This document shows positions 10,489 through 24,674 of a stretch of DNA of 64,000 nt, piece after piece. The DNA comes from Luzula sylvatica (lineage: Eukaryota; Streptophyta; Magnoliopsida; Poales; Juncaceae), in the NCBI GenBank assembly GCA_946800325.1, contig OX326961.1, positions 53,053,793 to 53,117,792 on the forward strand, written 5' to 3'. Position 1 is the first letter of the stretch, and each line of letters opens with the position of its first letter. The notes beneath the pieces were generated by a model, which saw nothing but the letters and a program-made list of their open reading frames with translations, ran no database searches and had not been told where the DNA came from. The position numbers were made by a program, and so were the translations under genes.

Positions 10489-12487
10489 GTAAGATCTGAT
10501 GTAAATTATACCCTTATAAATTATAATTGGTAAAATTGAATGATTTATGGTTTTAGGGGAATTATCTATATATTCTGTATATTTTGTGGATATTTCCACT
10601 CTTGATAGGGGATGTAAAAAGTTTAAAATAGCGATTTTATTTGCCCAATTTGTACTTTTACTCGATGAACTAGAATTTGAAATTATACTCCTTCAATTAA
10701 ATATATAACATATAGGAGTATAAAAATATAAGTATCATAATCGTATCTTAAAAATATTCGCCACATCTTACTAGTCTAAGCAGTTAATTAATATTGTTTA
10801 AGAATTATTAATAAATATGCATTTTAATTATGTTTTAATTAATTATTAATATAATGTTTTTTTGTTAATTAATTGGGTCATTAATAATTAATAGAGGTGA
10901 TACAGAGGTTGTGGTGGAGGCTTTGTATTTATATCTATATTGGGCATATGCAAGTATGCAACCAAATTCTTCAACCTTTTAAAGTATTCACCAACTCTTT
11001 ATATTTTAATTACCATTTCTTGAATTTAAAGTTCCTAATTAATATTAAAAATAGGGTGATTTTATGGTAGGATCTTTTTTTTAATTCTTATACAAATTAA
11101 CAGGGATATTTTGGGTATTTTTGAATCCTCTAATTTAAATAATAATTTTTTAATATTGTTGTTTATTTTATTATTATTTGTTGTTAGTTTTTCTTGAAAA
11201 AATAATAAATGAGTATTAAAATCATATAACTATAACATATAATAATTATCTTTTTGAAATTATTATGTGTTAAAAAATACTTATGAAATTTTTTAAAATT
11301 AATAAAAAATAATGAAAAATAATTTTTTTAACTATCAAATATGAAAATAGAAAGGTATTTTGGTCCAAAAAATATTTAACCCCATCCAAAATTTAATTTA
11401 ACACCTATAAAGGGATATTTGAAAATAAAAATTTGGTTTGAGAATTTTTTTGAAGTTTCCCAAAAGATAGGAGGTTTTTTACAATATAAAAAAAAATAAG
11501 GAGTTTTTTGAAAATTGCTCTATTATCTTTTATAAGAATCAATGCATGCGACATTCACATGTCATTCGCTAATGAAAATCAATGCATGCGACATTCACAT
11601 GTCATTTGCTAATGAGTGACATTCATATGACTTTATGCAAAAACGATATATATCAATATTGAATACACACAAATTGACTGCAAAACACATTTTAAATAGA
11701 TTACCCAAAACAACAAACAAAATGATCCAAAATAAAACTTGAATGACCAGAAGAACAAATCTAAATAATAAGATTTATATATTTATGTATTTGTCCAAAT
11801 TCTAAATTGATATGTATCGGAATAACTTGAAAATCGGATGTTTCAGAACATGAATGACTCGAAAATGACATGTTTTTAAAATCGAATGGCCGAAAATAAA
11901 ATTTATTGGAACATGAAGGATCTTAAACCGAACGATCCCAAATTCAAAAGAATCGAGAATCATACTGAGACTAGAGAATCTACTGAGACTAGAGAATCTA
12001 CGGATCTTAAACCGAACGATCCCAAATTTGAAATGACCTGACCCAATCCGACCCGTCCGACTATCACTTCTAATTACCGTATTCATATTCGTATTCGGAA
12101 AAATTATCCATATTTGTATCCATTTGTTCATAACCTATATTTTGTTATTCGACTAAAAATATTTTGCAAATACGATTATGCTTCAGTTTATTAAGAATAA
12201 TAATATAATTACATAATTTAACTACAAATTTAACAAAAATATAAATATCTAATTTGAGATTTAAACATTACTCGTTTATAGTCAATGACTCGGACGATAT
12301 TTCCCTGCAATTGAGTGATCGTAGAACCGTGCAATTATCACAGTGGGTTTTTCTAATGCCACCTCCTAATCTTCTACCAGATTCATCAACGAGACAAATC
12401 GCGGTATACTTTCAATAAATCGAAGATACAGTACACAAAGATCGCATCTTTGTATAGATCGGATTCGTGAATCGAAAGAGGGGAGAA
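10489..12487. other. Transposon-rich spacer before ATE
   Basis: No gene. Visible items: a right arm of the GGG...AAAAACCCC Mutator-like family (about 11340-11515, including TTTTGGTCCAAAA); a 40-bp tandem duplication (11537-11576, 11577-11616); a duplicated block with CGGATCTTAAACCGAACGAT at about 11920 and 12000 plus a doubled GAGAATCTACTGAGACTA; and a GAC/CCGACCCGTCC-type end near 12040-12075 that resembles the end of a repeat-filled hAT MITE. Boundaries could not be fixed. Confidence 0.45.
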
Positions 12488-14996
<2,509 letters not shown>

Positions 14997-16001
14997 ATTT
15001 GCAATTGTGTTTCTTTGTTTTTGGGACATGCCCTTATTTAAACTATAATTACATGGGTACCCTTTTTCTTTTGTATATTTTGTTGGTTGTTGGTGGTGTT
15101 TGTGCAAATTATGAATTTCATGCTTGTATTGTGAATTCATTTGAATAGACGTGAGGTAACATAATATGAATGATGTGAACTCATCTAAATAGAATGAAAA
15201 AGACTGAGTAGTTATGAATGCATGAAATGCATGAATGAAATTTAAAGTTTATATATTAACTTGCATATAATAATGTGATCATTCATAAAACTAAGTAATT
15301 TATCCATGCATTTCATGTCAATTCTGATTTCATAACAAGATATTGGAGAAAATCAATAATAATAATGTATTGCTATCTTATTTCTTTGATTGGAAACAAG
15401 AATATTTTATACGGCACGAATATGGGATTTTTTCGGTTTATCAAAGTGGTTTGCTGCAAAATATGCTTTGAAGCGCGCGCAACTTAAACTAGATTCAATA
15501 ATAGTAAAACGCTTTCTGTTTTGGATATTTTTTTCCATTTTTTTTATGAGATGTCCATGATCGGTGTATCGTGTATCGCGTATCGTTCGGTTGGCGCTAT
15601 CATGCTCCTTGATTTGGGGAAATTAACATAATTGTTTGAGGTATGGTAAATGTCTTTAGGTTTGTCCTTTCGAAAAATGAAAAGTTCGCGCCGAAACTCT
15701 TTTAAAGCCATTTCTCCTATTTTCTTTTAAAATAGATAAAAGTAGCTTAATCCATTCACATATGTAATATAACATCCTAAACTTTGTATTTTGTGGTTTT
15801 ATTTTAAATATTTTATGAGATCGGCAATTCGCCAACTCTTTCAAAAAAAAAAAAGTGAAAATTCGAGGAGGGGCCGTTTGGCAAATGAAATTTGCAAAAT
15901 GGAACCGAATTATAAGACGAGGGAAGAAAAATTATGAAATTCTGAAATTGTATAATTCTAAAGTTTGTTTGGATGTTTGAAAAAATAAGATTCTAGAAAT
16001 A
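14997..16001. other. ATE 3' flank and broken MITE
   Basis: 3' untranslated region and spacer without another gene. From about 15868 the sequence reads GGGGCCGTTTGGCAAATG, a common plant MITE/transposon start, and it is cut at 16001 by the Helitron. Its continuation may run from 17741 to about 18030, where text ending in CCAAACAGAGCAAG resembles the inverted other end. Confidence 0.4.
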
Positions 16002-17740
16002 CTAGCTTTGTGCCGCGCAATTGCGCGGGATGTTTTTTATATAATTATTTAAATAGAATTAACATGCATGCGTTTGAACTAAATAAATATAATCATGATA
16101 TATTAACAAATATCATGATGTCAATAGATGCATAAGGTTCATGAAATTAGTCTATCGCAGATATTATTTTCTAATATAATTTGTATAAATAGCATTTGCT
16201 AAGGTGTTTCTAAAATCGATTAATATAATCATGACATATTCGCAAATTTTAATATGTATGTAAAATAGGAAACAAAGACCAAATGTAAAATAAGGAAAAA
16301 TGATCAAAATTTAAAAAAGACCGAAATGTAAATAAAAAGGACCAAAATGTAAAAAAAAGGACCAAATGTAAATTAGAAGTAAAAAGGACCAAAATATAGA
16401 TAAAATGGACCAGAATATAAATAAAAAATATAAAAAAGGACAGAAATGTAAATAAGAAAGGACCAAAATGAACAGTAACAGTATTTATGAACAGTACACA
16501 TTTGAATTAAATAAACAAATCCGAAACTATGTTTTGAAAAATTCGAAACTACATTTTATGAACAGTACATTAAGTTCAGAACTATCACAAAAAGCTTCTA
16601 TGTTTTAAAAAATCTGAAACTATGATGTATCCCTCAACAGAAAAATATTAAAAGGACCATAATGTAAATAAAAAAGGACCAAAATGTAAAAAAAAAAAAA
16701 TTTACAAATAGGCCCCTGGCGACGTGGCTTAATGAGGGGGCAGCAAATTGTTCATCTTAAAAGGACCAAAATATAATTTTAAATGAAATTTTTTAATTTT
16801 AAAACTTTGAAGGACCAAAATGCAAATATAAAGGACCAAAATGTGAAAAAAAAGGAGCAAAATGTAATTTTTTTTTAAAAAGAGGACCAATTTGAGGCCG
16901 CTGGACCAAAATGTAAATTTTAAAACATCGAAGGACCAAAATGCAAATATAAATGACGAAAATGTAAATAAAAAGGACCAAAATGTAAATATTTTTTAAA
17001 AAAAAGGACCATAATGTAAAAAAAAAAGGATCAAAATGTAAAAAAAAAAAAAATTTACAAATATGCCCCTGGCGACGTGGCTTAATGAGGGGGCAGCAAA
17101 TTTTTTAATTTTAAAACTTTGAAGGACCAAAATGCAAATATAAAGGACCAAAATGTGAAAAAAAAGGAGCAAAATGTAATTTGTTTTTAAAAAGAGGACC
17201 AATTTGAGGCCCCTGGACCAAAATGTAAATTTTAAAACTTCGAAGAACCAAAATGCAAATATAAAGTACCAAAATGTAAAAAAAAGGACCAAAATGTAAT
17301 TTTTTTTAAAAAAAGGACGATAATGTAAATAAAAAAAGACCAAAATGTAAAAAAAAAAACTTTTTTTACAAATAGCCCCCTGGCGACGTGGCTTAATGAG
17401 GGGGCAGCAATTTTTTAATTTTAAAACTTTGAAGGACCAAAATGCAAATATAAAGGACCGAAATGTGAAAAAAAAGGACCAAAATGTAATTTTTTTTAAA
17501 AAGAGGACCAATTTGAGGCCCCTGGACCAAAATGTAAATTATAAAATTTCGAAGGACCAAAATGCAACTTTAAATGACTAAAATGTAAAAAAAAGGACCA
17601 AAACGTAATTTTTTTTTTAAAAGGACTAATTTGTAAATAAAAAAGGACCAAAATGTAAAAAAAAAAATTACAAAAAAGCCCCTGACGACGTGGCTCATTG
17701 TGGGGGCAGCAGATTGTTCTTCTTTAGTACTAACTATAGA
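16002..17740 (-). mobile_element. Non-autonomous Helitron, minus strand
   Basis: On the minus strand it starts TCTATAGTTAGTACTAAAG (5' TC end at 17740, preceded by A). It ends with the hairpin CCGCGCAATTGCGCGG followed by CACAAAG and CTAG (3' end at 16002, followed by T). TC...hairpin...CTAG between A and T is the Helitron structure. No Rep/helicase coding was found. Most of the interior is a tandemly repeated unit. Confidence 0.82.
16680..17725. repeat. Tandem ~300-350-bp units of GGACCAAAATGTA words
   Basis: Each unit ends with the same conserved phrase (CCCCTGGCGACGTGGCTTAA, then GGGGGCAGC) at 16721, 17074, 17385 and 17687, giving spacings of about 353, 311 and 302 bp. In between are dozens of GGACCAAAATGTAAA/AATGCAAATATAAAGG words and A-runs. 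Long open frames on either strand here (Phe/Leu/Ile-rich on the minus) come from the repeat and are not genes. The block is internal to the Helitron. Confidence 0.85.
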
Positions 17741-18153
17741 TAACTCTACCCTTTGGTTGTTAAGATATTTTAGAACTTTCGAATATGAAACTACTTAAAA
17801 TAGCTTCAAATACGAAAACAATTATTCTAGGGAAAAAATTATCTTATCAAGTAAAATTGTATCAATAGATAACATATCAAATTTGGGTCTAAAACATAAA
17901 TTGATCAAATTAAAGCTCATTATACAACAATTAATATTACATTTCTGGAAAGTTACCAAAATTTGGGGTTTCCTTCATTTCAAAATCCAATTCCTGTCAA
18001 AACTTTCTGTACTCCAAACAGAGCAAGTGCATATTTTGTTGATTACATGAGAGGTTTTAGCAAAAACATATGAAATTGTTAGTTTTTATATCGAAGGTTT
18101 ACAGGACATTTTCAGAGAGGTCCTTTTGGGGACAAATAATTTAATTTGTATTA
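17741..18153. other. Spacer, right part of a Helitron-split MITE
   Basis: AT-rich with no gene. It is probably the right portion of the element that begins near 15868. The end text CTGTACTCCAAACAGAGCAAG (18008-18028) resembles an inverted GTTTGG-type terminus. Confidence 0.3.
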
Positions 18154-18995
18154 TTAAATAATGGGGGATTTACATATTTATCTTTTTTTTAACTTAAAAT
18201 TACATATTTACCCTTCTTAAAATTAATATATCATATTTACTCTTTCATAAATCTAAAATATTATATTCATCCAAAAATTAAAATCGTCCAATTTCTCGTT
18301 AAAATTAACGGTCAACATTTAAAATGATTATCTTTTGAAATTTTATTGATGTATTTTTTGTATTAATATCTATGAGATTATAGAATAATTACTGAAATGG
18401 TAGATATGATATTTTGTTTCGAAAGGATATATATATGCTATTTTTATTATCCAGAAGGTAGATTAGAAAGGTAAATTATTTAGTAGGTAAATATGATATT
18501 TTGAATTTTTAGAAGGATAAATTTGTAAAGAATAAGATAGTTATTTTAATGTAAATATGAAATGTTTTTTTAATTTTTGGATAAATATAATCAGGACCGG
18601 TCCCGGGATAAGTCCCGCAAGTTTCGGGATTAGGGCAACACGATGAGCAAGGACAGCCATTAAGGAGTACATTTTATATGGTGAACATGTAAAAAAAAAA
18701 ACTAAACAACCCAGTGAAAGAAAACGGACGAGGAAGAAGAAGATTGCTATATCAAATAGATAAATTAGTACTCCTTACTTGTACATTTAAAAAACATGTA
18801 GACCCAATATTAATTCATTATATTAATAATTCATATTAAAATCCACTTTACCATTCTTACATTTAGTATACTCATATGATGTGGTGTGGTTTTTGTCTAT
18901 TGGATTTTTGTTTCTGTTTTAGTTAATTGGTGAGAAGTAGTAATAAGCATACAATAATTATTTAACCCTTTCAGCATTAATAGAGTACAATTAAT

Positions 18996-19485
18996 TAGGG
19001 GTGGGCAAATGGTTTGGTTTATTTGGGAACCGAACCGAACCGATCGAATTCGGTTTAATCGGTTCGGTTTTTCGGTTTATTTGGTTCGGTTCGGTTCAAA
19101 AATTGATATCGTTCGGTTTATTCGGTTCGGTTCGGTTTTGGTATTTCCAGAACCGATTAAACCGAACCGACCGATTAACACTATTTTTTACTTTTTTATT
19201 ATGTTCATTTTAAAAAAATTAAAATTTAATATTGTAAAATTAAAAATAATGATAAATATATTGTATATGATCTGTTTTTATATTTGTTTACTAAATACCG
19301 CTTGAATCTTAACATTATAAAACTTCTAATTCGGTTCAACCGAATAAACCGAATAAGAAGTTCGGTTTTAAATCGGTTCAAATTTTATTCGGTTCGGTTC
19401 GGTTTGAATCTAGTCCGGTTCGGTTTAATTCGGTTTGCTCTTATTCGGTTCGGTTCGGTTCGGTTCAACCAAATGTCCACCCCTG
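18996..19485. mobile_element. hAT MITE filled with TTCGGTT repeats
   Basis: Ends TAGGGGTGGGCAAATGG and CCAAATGTCCACCCCTG are inverted repeats flanked by the perfect 8-bp duplication CAATTAAT (18988-18995, 19486-19493). The interior is (T/A)TTCGGTTCGGTT and its complement arranged as inverted blocks around an AT-rich core. Open frames inside it are repeat artefacts. Confidence 0.9.
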
Positions 19486-19497
19486 CAATTAATCAAA

Positions 19498-20192
19498 GGG
19501 AATTCTTGAAAAACCCCTAACTTTTTTGGGATTCCTCAAAAATCCCCTAACTTTTTGATTATTTGAAAAACCCCCTCTAAATTGAATTTAATTCTTAAAA
19601 AAAGCCCTACCAATGTTAACTTTAACATTCCCTCAAATTTTCATTTTTTTGGACAAAACTACTCTTCTTGATTTTCTTTTGTAAATTCTTTTATTCAATA
19701 TAAATTAATAAATACATAAATAAATTATATATTTCATGATAAATATTTCACGTTATTATAATTAAAAATAGTTTATGATAATATTTTACAACTCACTATT
19801 TTATTTTACTATTTATGATATATATAAAATATTATTTTATTAAATAAATACTATTTCACATTACATTTTTAAATTTTACATGAAATAATTTTATATAAAA
19901 ATCATATAATAAATTATAGAATACAATAATAAATATCATCTTATAATATTATGAAATATTATATTGTAAAATATTATTTATTTATTAATTTATAGAATAA
20001 ATTCAATTCTATAAGAAATTGTGAGGTATTTTGGTCCAAAAAAGAAATAATTTAGATGGAAAATAAATGATAACACTAGTAGGATATTTTTGAAAAATTA
20101 AACTCAATTTATAGGGGGTTTTTCAAATAATCAAAAAGTTGGGGGGTTTTTGAGAAATCCCAAAAAAGTTAGGGGTTTTTTGAAGAATTCCC
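19498..20192. mobile_element. Mutator-like TIR element with ~95-bp arms
   Basis: Left arm from 19498 and the inverted right arm ending at 20192 match over about 95 bp. Shared landmarks are GGGAATTCTT, AAACCCCTAACTTTTTTGGG, CCTAACTTTTTGATTATTTG and CCCCCTNTAAATTGA. It is the same terminal family as 1015-1852 and 30801-31769. The flanks TTAATCAAA and GTTATCAAT are only roughly alike, so the duplication has decayed or is misplaced. The interior is AT-rich with TTTTGGTCCAAAA. Confidence 0.8.
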
Positions 20193-20794
20193 CGTTATCA
20201 ATTATGACGAAAATTTCATAACTACCCCTTTCAATTCCCAAAATATCATATGCATATCTATAAAATAAAAAAAATCATGAATACTACAGTTGGTCCTATA
20301 AAATATAAGAAATATTACGTATATTTCTTTTCTTATTTGTTTTAGATTTCAATTTTTTTTTGTTTGTAAATTTATTAAGTGAAAAGAAGATAATGCACGT
20401 TTTTTTTTTTAATTTGATGATGTCGACGATATTGCTGATATTTTTTATATTATATAAAAGTATTGGTGATATTTTATATATCATGTATTTTCTTTGCGAA
20501 GATGGCAAAATATCGTACTAATATTCAGTGCAGACAACATCGCGGTCTAGGACAATCAAAATTATGGGACGGTCCTGAATATAATATTTTAATTAGATTT
20601 ATGAAAAAATAAATATGATATTTTAATTTAAAGAAAAATAAACATGTAATTTTAAGTTTTATAAAAAAAAATGTAATTTTAAGTTTTATAAAAATAAATA
20701 AATATGTAAAATCCCTTAAATAATGTTTCTAGCCGTGCAATGTGAGATAGCCTCCCTCCCACTCTTCCTCTCTCTCTCACACCTATACCGTGCA

Positions 20795-22453
20795 ATGTCC
20801 TGTTGCTCAATTTGTCGAGGTCCATTTGCTTCCAGTTCTTTCTCCAACAAGCAGAGCGACTTCAAATTCAAGAACTTCGTGCCATGGAGGACGGAGAAGA
20901 GATGCGTCGTGATTCGTGCTGTATCCGGAGATCGAGGCACTTCTTCGAGCTTATATGATGTCAAATTCCCTTCCGATTATAACGAGCTTCTCATGCAGGT
21001 GACTTTTAGCTTGTAATTGTTTATCTTCTAGGAATTCAATTTTTCGAGTTAATTGATTTGTACAATTTATAGTAATTTCAGGCAAAAGAAGCAACTACGT
21101 TAGCTTTGAAGGATGGCAGACAATTATTGGTCAGTAAAAAAGATAGAATTCATATGGTACAATAAAGTATTTCAAAAATTAAACTGAGATTTGGTACAAA
21201 TTTTTCAAATTGCAGGAAATTGAGTTCCCCACTTCAAGCCTAGAATCTGTTCCAGGTAATATTCATCACAAATTCATGAATAAATTGAATAAAAGTAAAT
21301 ATTTTTTTGTTGATGAAATTTTAATATAGGAGATGGAGAGGGTGGAATTGAAATGACTGAAAGCATGGTTCTTATAAGAGAATTTTGTGACCGATTAATT
21401 GCACCCGAAAAAACTACGAAAACTAGAATTGTAATTCCAATCCTTTTCAATCTCCTTTTTTCACATTTTATTTCTTCTCTTCTATGTTTTAATTTCTGTT
21501 AAATTGCCACATTAGGGTGAATTAATCCAATCAAGCTTAGTTTGCATAATTTAGGATTAAACCCCAAAACCCCCAAAACCCCCAAAACCCCAAATGCTCA
21601 ATTTCTTTTTTTTGTACTGTATTCATCGAAATATTTTTTGTCATTTTTTTTAGTTTTTTCCAGAGGCAGATGAGGTTGGATTTGCGAGAAAATCAGCATT
21701 CGAGGGGTCTTCATTAAAACTTGATTATTTAACAAAACCCTCATTATTTGAAGATTTTGGGTTCACGACTAAAATTAAAATGACTGATAGAGTTAAACCT
21801 AATGACGAATTATTCCTCGTTGCTTATCCCTATTTTAATGTTAACGGTACATCTCTCTCATAAAGGGTTTTTCTGCAATTTTGAATGATGCAGGGTCTTT
21901 TTTGTAATTTCTCTTTATTTATTTGTAGAGATGCTTGTGGTGGAAGAGCTGTACAATGATGCGGTAATTAATACAGAACGAAAATTAATTATATTTAACG
22001 GAGAGTTAGACAGGATAAGAAGCGGATGTATCCTTTTTTCGTTTACCATTAAATAATATTTCGCTTATCATATGTCACCGAAAAGGATTTTTTTCTTTTC
22101 TTTTAAAGAGATTCCTATTGTTTCGATTAATCAAATAACAAAAAGATTATCCACCATTTTTCTATCCAAAATTGGGCGAGCTCGCGAAGAATTTCCTTCC
22201 AAAATTAGAGACCGTTTATTACGTTCACAATTTCAAAGGAAGCAAAGGAGGCATCCTTTTCAGGTACCGAATTTCAATTTCAATACATTCCGGGGTTCTA
22301 TTTGCAAATTTAACAAATTGTATTTTTGGTAGGTCATATCCAGGACCTTGGAAGGTTTTAAGAAAAACAAGGGGTATGTATGTAACATTGCATGAACAAG
22401 AAGAGATGCCATCATTAAAAGAAGTGGCACTCAACATTCTCCCTTCTTCATGA
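20795..22453 (+). CDS. DUF1995 chloroplast protein (LPA3-like), 8 exons, 307 aa
   Basis: Member of the plant/cyanobacterial DUF1995 family, which includes LOW PSII ACCUMULATION 3, a thylakoid-biogenesis factor. Exons: 20795-20998, 21082-21129, 21216-21255, 21330-21430, 21654-21846, 21929-22027, 22146-22263, 22333-22453 (924 nt). Residues 1-45 are Ser/Arg/Lys-rich with few acids, like a chloroplast transit peptide. The mature part starts near YDVKFPSDYNELLMQAKEA. Family-like stretches: DGRQLLEIEFPTSSLESVPG, FFPEADEVGFARKS, FNGELDRIRSGYYPPFFYPK, YPGPWKVLRKT, and LHEQEEMPSLKEVALNILPS at the C-terminus. The in-frame ATG at 20723 lies partly in the transposon target duplication and is unlikely to be the start. 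Exon 7 uses an unusual weak acceptor (AAAAAG|ATTATCC). Exact orthology within the family is uncertain. Confidence 0.85.
21562..21591 (-). other. Intronic G-quadruplex motif (minus strand)
   Basis: The plus strand has four C-runs of 4-5 separated by AAAA. The complementary strand is therefore G4-5 T4 repeated four times, a textbook quadruplex (and an i-motif on the plus strand). It lies in intron 4 of the DUF1995 gene, on the template strand. Confidence 0.85.
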
Positions 22454-22650
22454 GTCCATGACTGACTTAAACTTGGTTTATCTATTTAATAATTTTAACA
22501 ATATTAGTGTCGGCTCAAACATGTCTGTGTTCGTGGACCACATGGACCACGATTTTGCACAAAAACACAAACTGGACACTTCATTAATTAGCTGTGTCCT
22601 TCGAATATTTATATTTCTGTGGTTTTCATTGATATGTAATTCATAAGGTA

Positions 22651-23357
22651 CAGGGATGTCAGGCCGGGTTCAGATCGAGTATAGGCTCATTCATATTTTT
22701 ATCCATCTTAATCAGGTAATATTCGTACCTGATCCGTCAACTAAACGGGTAATTTTATCCGTCCCATTCAGTATCCGCGGGTTTTTGGATTACCCACGAG
22801 AAATTTTACCCATACCTAAACATATACAAAAACATTAAAATATACGAATGAAAAATACATTTTTTCAAATTAAAATAAAATCATAGATTCATATAACATA
22901 ATAATATCACAAAATCACAAAATAGACAAGAAAACATTTTTAAACATAAATTATGGACCGTGAATTAACAGAAATTGTATAATAAAATTAAAATTGGTAG
23001 AAACGTAAAATAACAGTAAATACAAAAATAAATAAACCTAAATCTAAGAAATTATTTATTTTAGTTTATTTACTAAACAAATAAAAAAACAAGTTCTTAA
23101 TAATTAATCAGTAGAAAACATAGATTAGAACCAATAAAAAATCAACAAAAATAATAAAAAATATAAGAATATTATTAATATAATGAGGATTATTAAGAAT
23201 CGGATTTGAGTCGGACATACCCACGGATACTCTATCCGACCCGATCAGATAATGCCCGACCCGCGGATAAGATTAATCGGATATTATCCGACCCATCCGG
23301 ATCGGATAGTCGGATACCCATCGGACACTAATATTATTCAATCCATTGACATTCCTA
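22651..23357. mobile_element. Probable hAT MITE with GATCGGATA-type repeats
   Basis: Left end CAGGGATGTCAGG and right end CATTGACATTCCTA are inverted (AGG[G/A]ATGTCA). Flanks ATAAGGTA and ATATGATA agree at 6 of 8 positions, suggesting a worn 8-bp duplication. Subterminal text (CGGATATTATCCGACCCATC and relatives) resembles the repeat-filled MITEs elsewhere in the window. The middle is AT-rich and non-coding. Confidence 0.6.
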
Positions 23358-23365
23358 ATATGATA

Positions 23366-24674
23366 GCATAAGATATGTTTTGGTTCACGGATGGAATTGT
23401 ACACCGAGATCTTGCAAAAATTGTGAAACGGGGTTGGGGGGCGTTAGTAACAGCCGGCGATGACACCGAGGTCTCATTTTATGAGAGTAATATTTTCTCC
23501 TGGTCAAGGTAAACTGGAGGTGTCCAGGTATCATTTTGCATGATTCCAAACACTACCAATGAAACGTAGATCTCCAGTTTATAAACAATGGAGAAGATTT
23601 TCTAGCATTATTCTCCCTTCGGCCACTCCGTACTCACTCCGTTATTTTTCTGACCAATAAATCAAAATAACATTCCCAAAAAATAAAAATAACAAAAAAA
23701 AAATATTTCGAAGCCGCCATTTTCAATAAGCATTTGCTCTCCTCCACTCTCTAAACCTCAAATAAGAAAAAAAATTAGAGATTTAATTGAATAAAACCTA
23801 CAATTTTATAAAAGAGATAGAAAGCTAAAGAGGAGAGCGGAAAGTGAAAAAGCTCAGTAATTTTAAAATAAAGAGAGAAGAATCGTGAGCGAGAAGCAAA
23901 ATTTACAGCTGGGTTATCAGAAACAAAAGATGGATTGAGCGACAACCATCTTTAATTTCTCAATTTCTTCTCTGTTTTTTCTTCGTTTAATGAGGTTAGT
24001 CGTTCGTAACTTTGATTTTTTTTTCTTTTTCTTCTATCTTAATTTTTGGTTTTAAGTTTTGAGTAATTCATGGTGATGTGAGGGTTTTGCTTTGGTTATT
24101 AGGTTTTAATTGTTCTTCTTTAGAGGTATTTTCCATGATTTCTCCTCTTTTTGAATAATTTTAGGTGCTTTGTAAGCTTTATTTTCCTTTCTGTTAATGT
24201 TCTCTTTGTAACAGATGTGATTTTTCATAGTAGATTGTTTCCACCCAGTCTGGATTGATAATCTATTAATAGATTGATAAATTCGAGATTAATTTTGTAA
24301 TATTTGGGTTTTCAATTTCATAAAATAACTAGAATGTGTGTATAAGAGTACGAACAACACGTGGTTAAGTATTGGTGTAAATTTCTAATAAACCTAAATT
24401 CATGTCCAACCAAAACCAAACATATAAGGATCTGATTCAGTATATATCTCATCTATTTTCTCGAGTAATCAATCGATCATGAATATACTAAAAAAACTCA
24501 AGGATAAAATTAATAAGTATCTTACCAAAATATTTTAACTTTGTAAAAAATCGCTAACATTGTTTACGATTCTGAAGGGAATTAAAAAAAAACGCTAACA
24601 ATATTTGCGTTTTTTATGTACAGGTTAAAGTTTTCAGTATCACATGCATGTCCTTTTAGCACCTTAAGAGAGAA
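23366..24674 (+). promoter_or_regulatory. Promoter and probable 5' leader intron of next gene
   Basis: No coding sequence. A purine-rich leader-like stretch (23740-23990) ends in GAG|GTTAGT near 23995, and a matching acceptor TATGTACAG|GTTAAAG lies at about 24623. This would give an untranslated first exon and a roughly 620-bp leader intron ahead of the ATG at 24675. RNA evidence would be needed to confirm it. Confidence 0.4.

Larger units (their letters stand above)
18163..20715. mobile_element. ~2.55-kb Mutator-like element abutting the DUF1995 gene
   Basis: Left end GGGGGATTTACATATTTATC and right end reading inward GGGATTTTACATATTTATTT are inverted repeats followed by further inverted AT-rich blocks (TACATATTTACCCTT, AAATATGATATTTT). 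They are flanked by the perfect 9-bp duplication TTAAATAAT (18154-18162, 20716-20724). Two younger elements are nested inside (18996-19485, 19498-20192). No transposase was seen; the only other notable text is a CCGGTCCCGGGATAAGTCCCG patch at 18597-18620. The element ends 70-80 bp before the start codon of the next gene, so it supplies that gene's upstream sequence. Confidence 0.72.

Noticed and set aside
16996..17511. 171-codon minus-strand Phe/Leu/Ile-rich frame
   Set aside because: It is the complement of the GGACCAAAATGTA tandem array in a Helitron; no start context, no domain.
20723..20794. Upstream ATG for the DUF1995 protein at 20723
   Set aside because: It lies in the transposon target duplication; the next Met (20795) starts a normal transit peptide.
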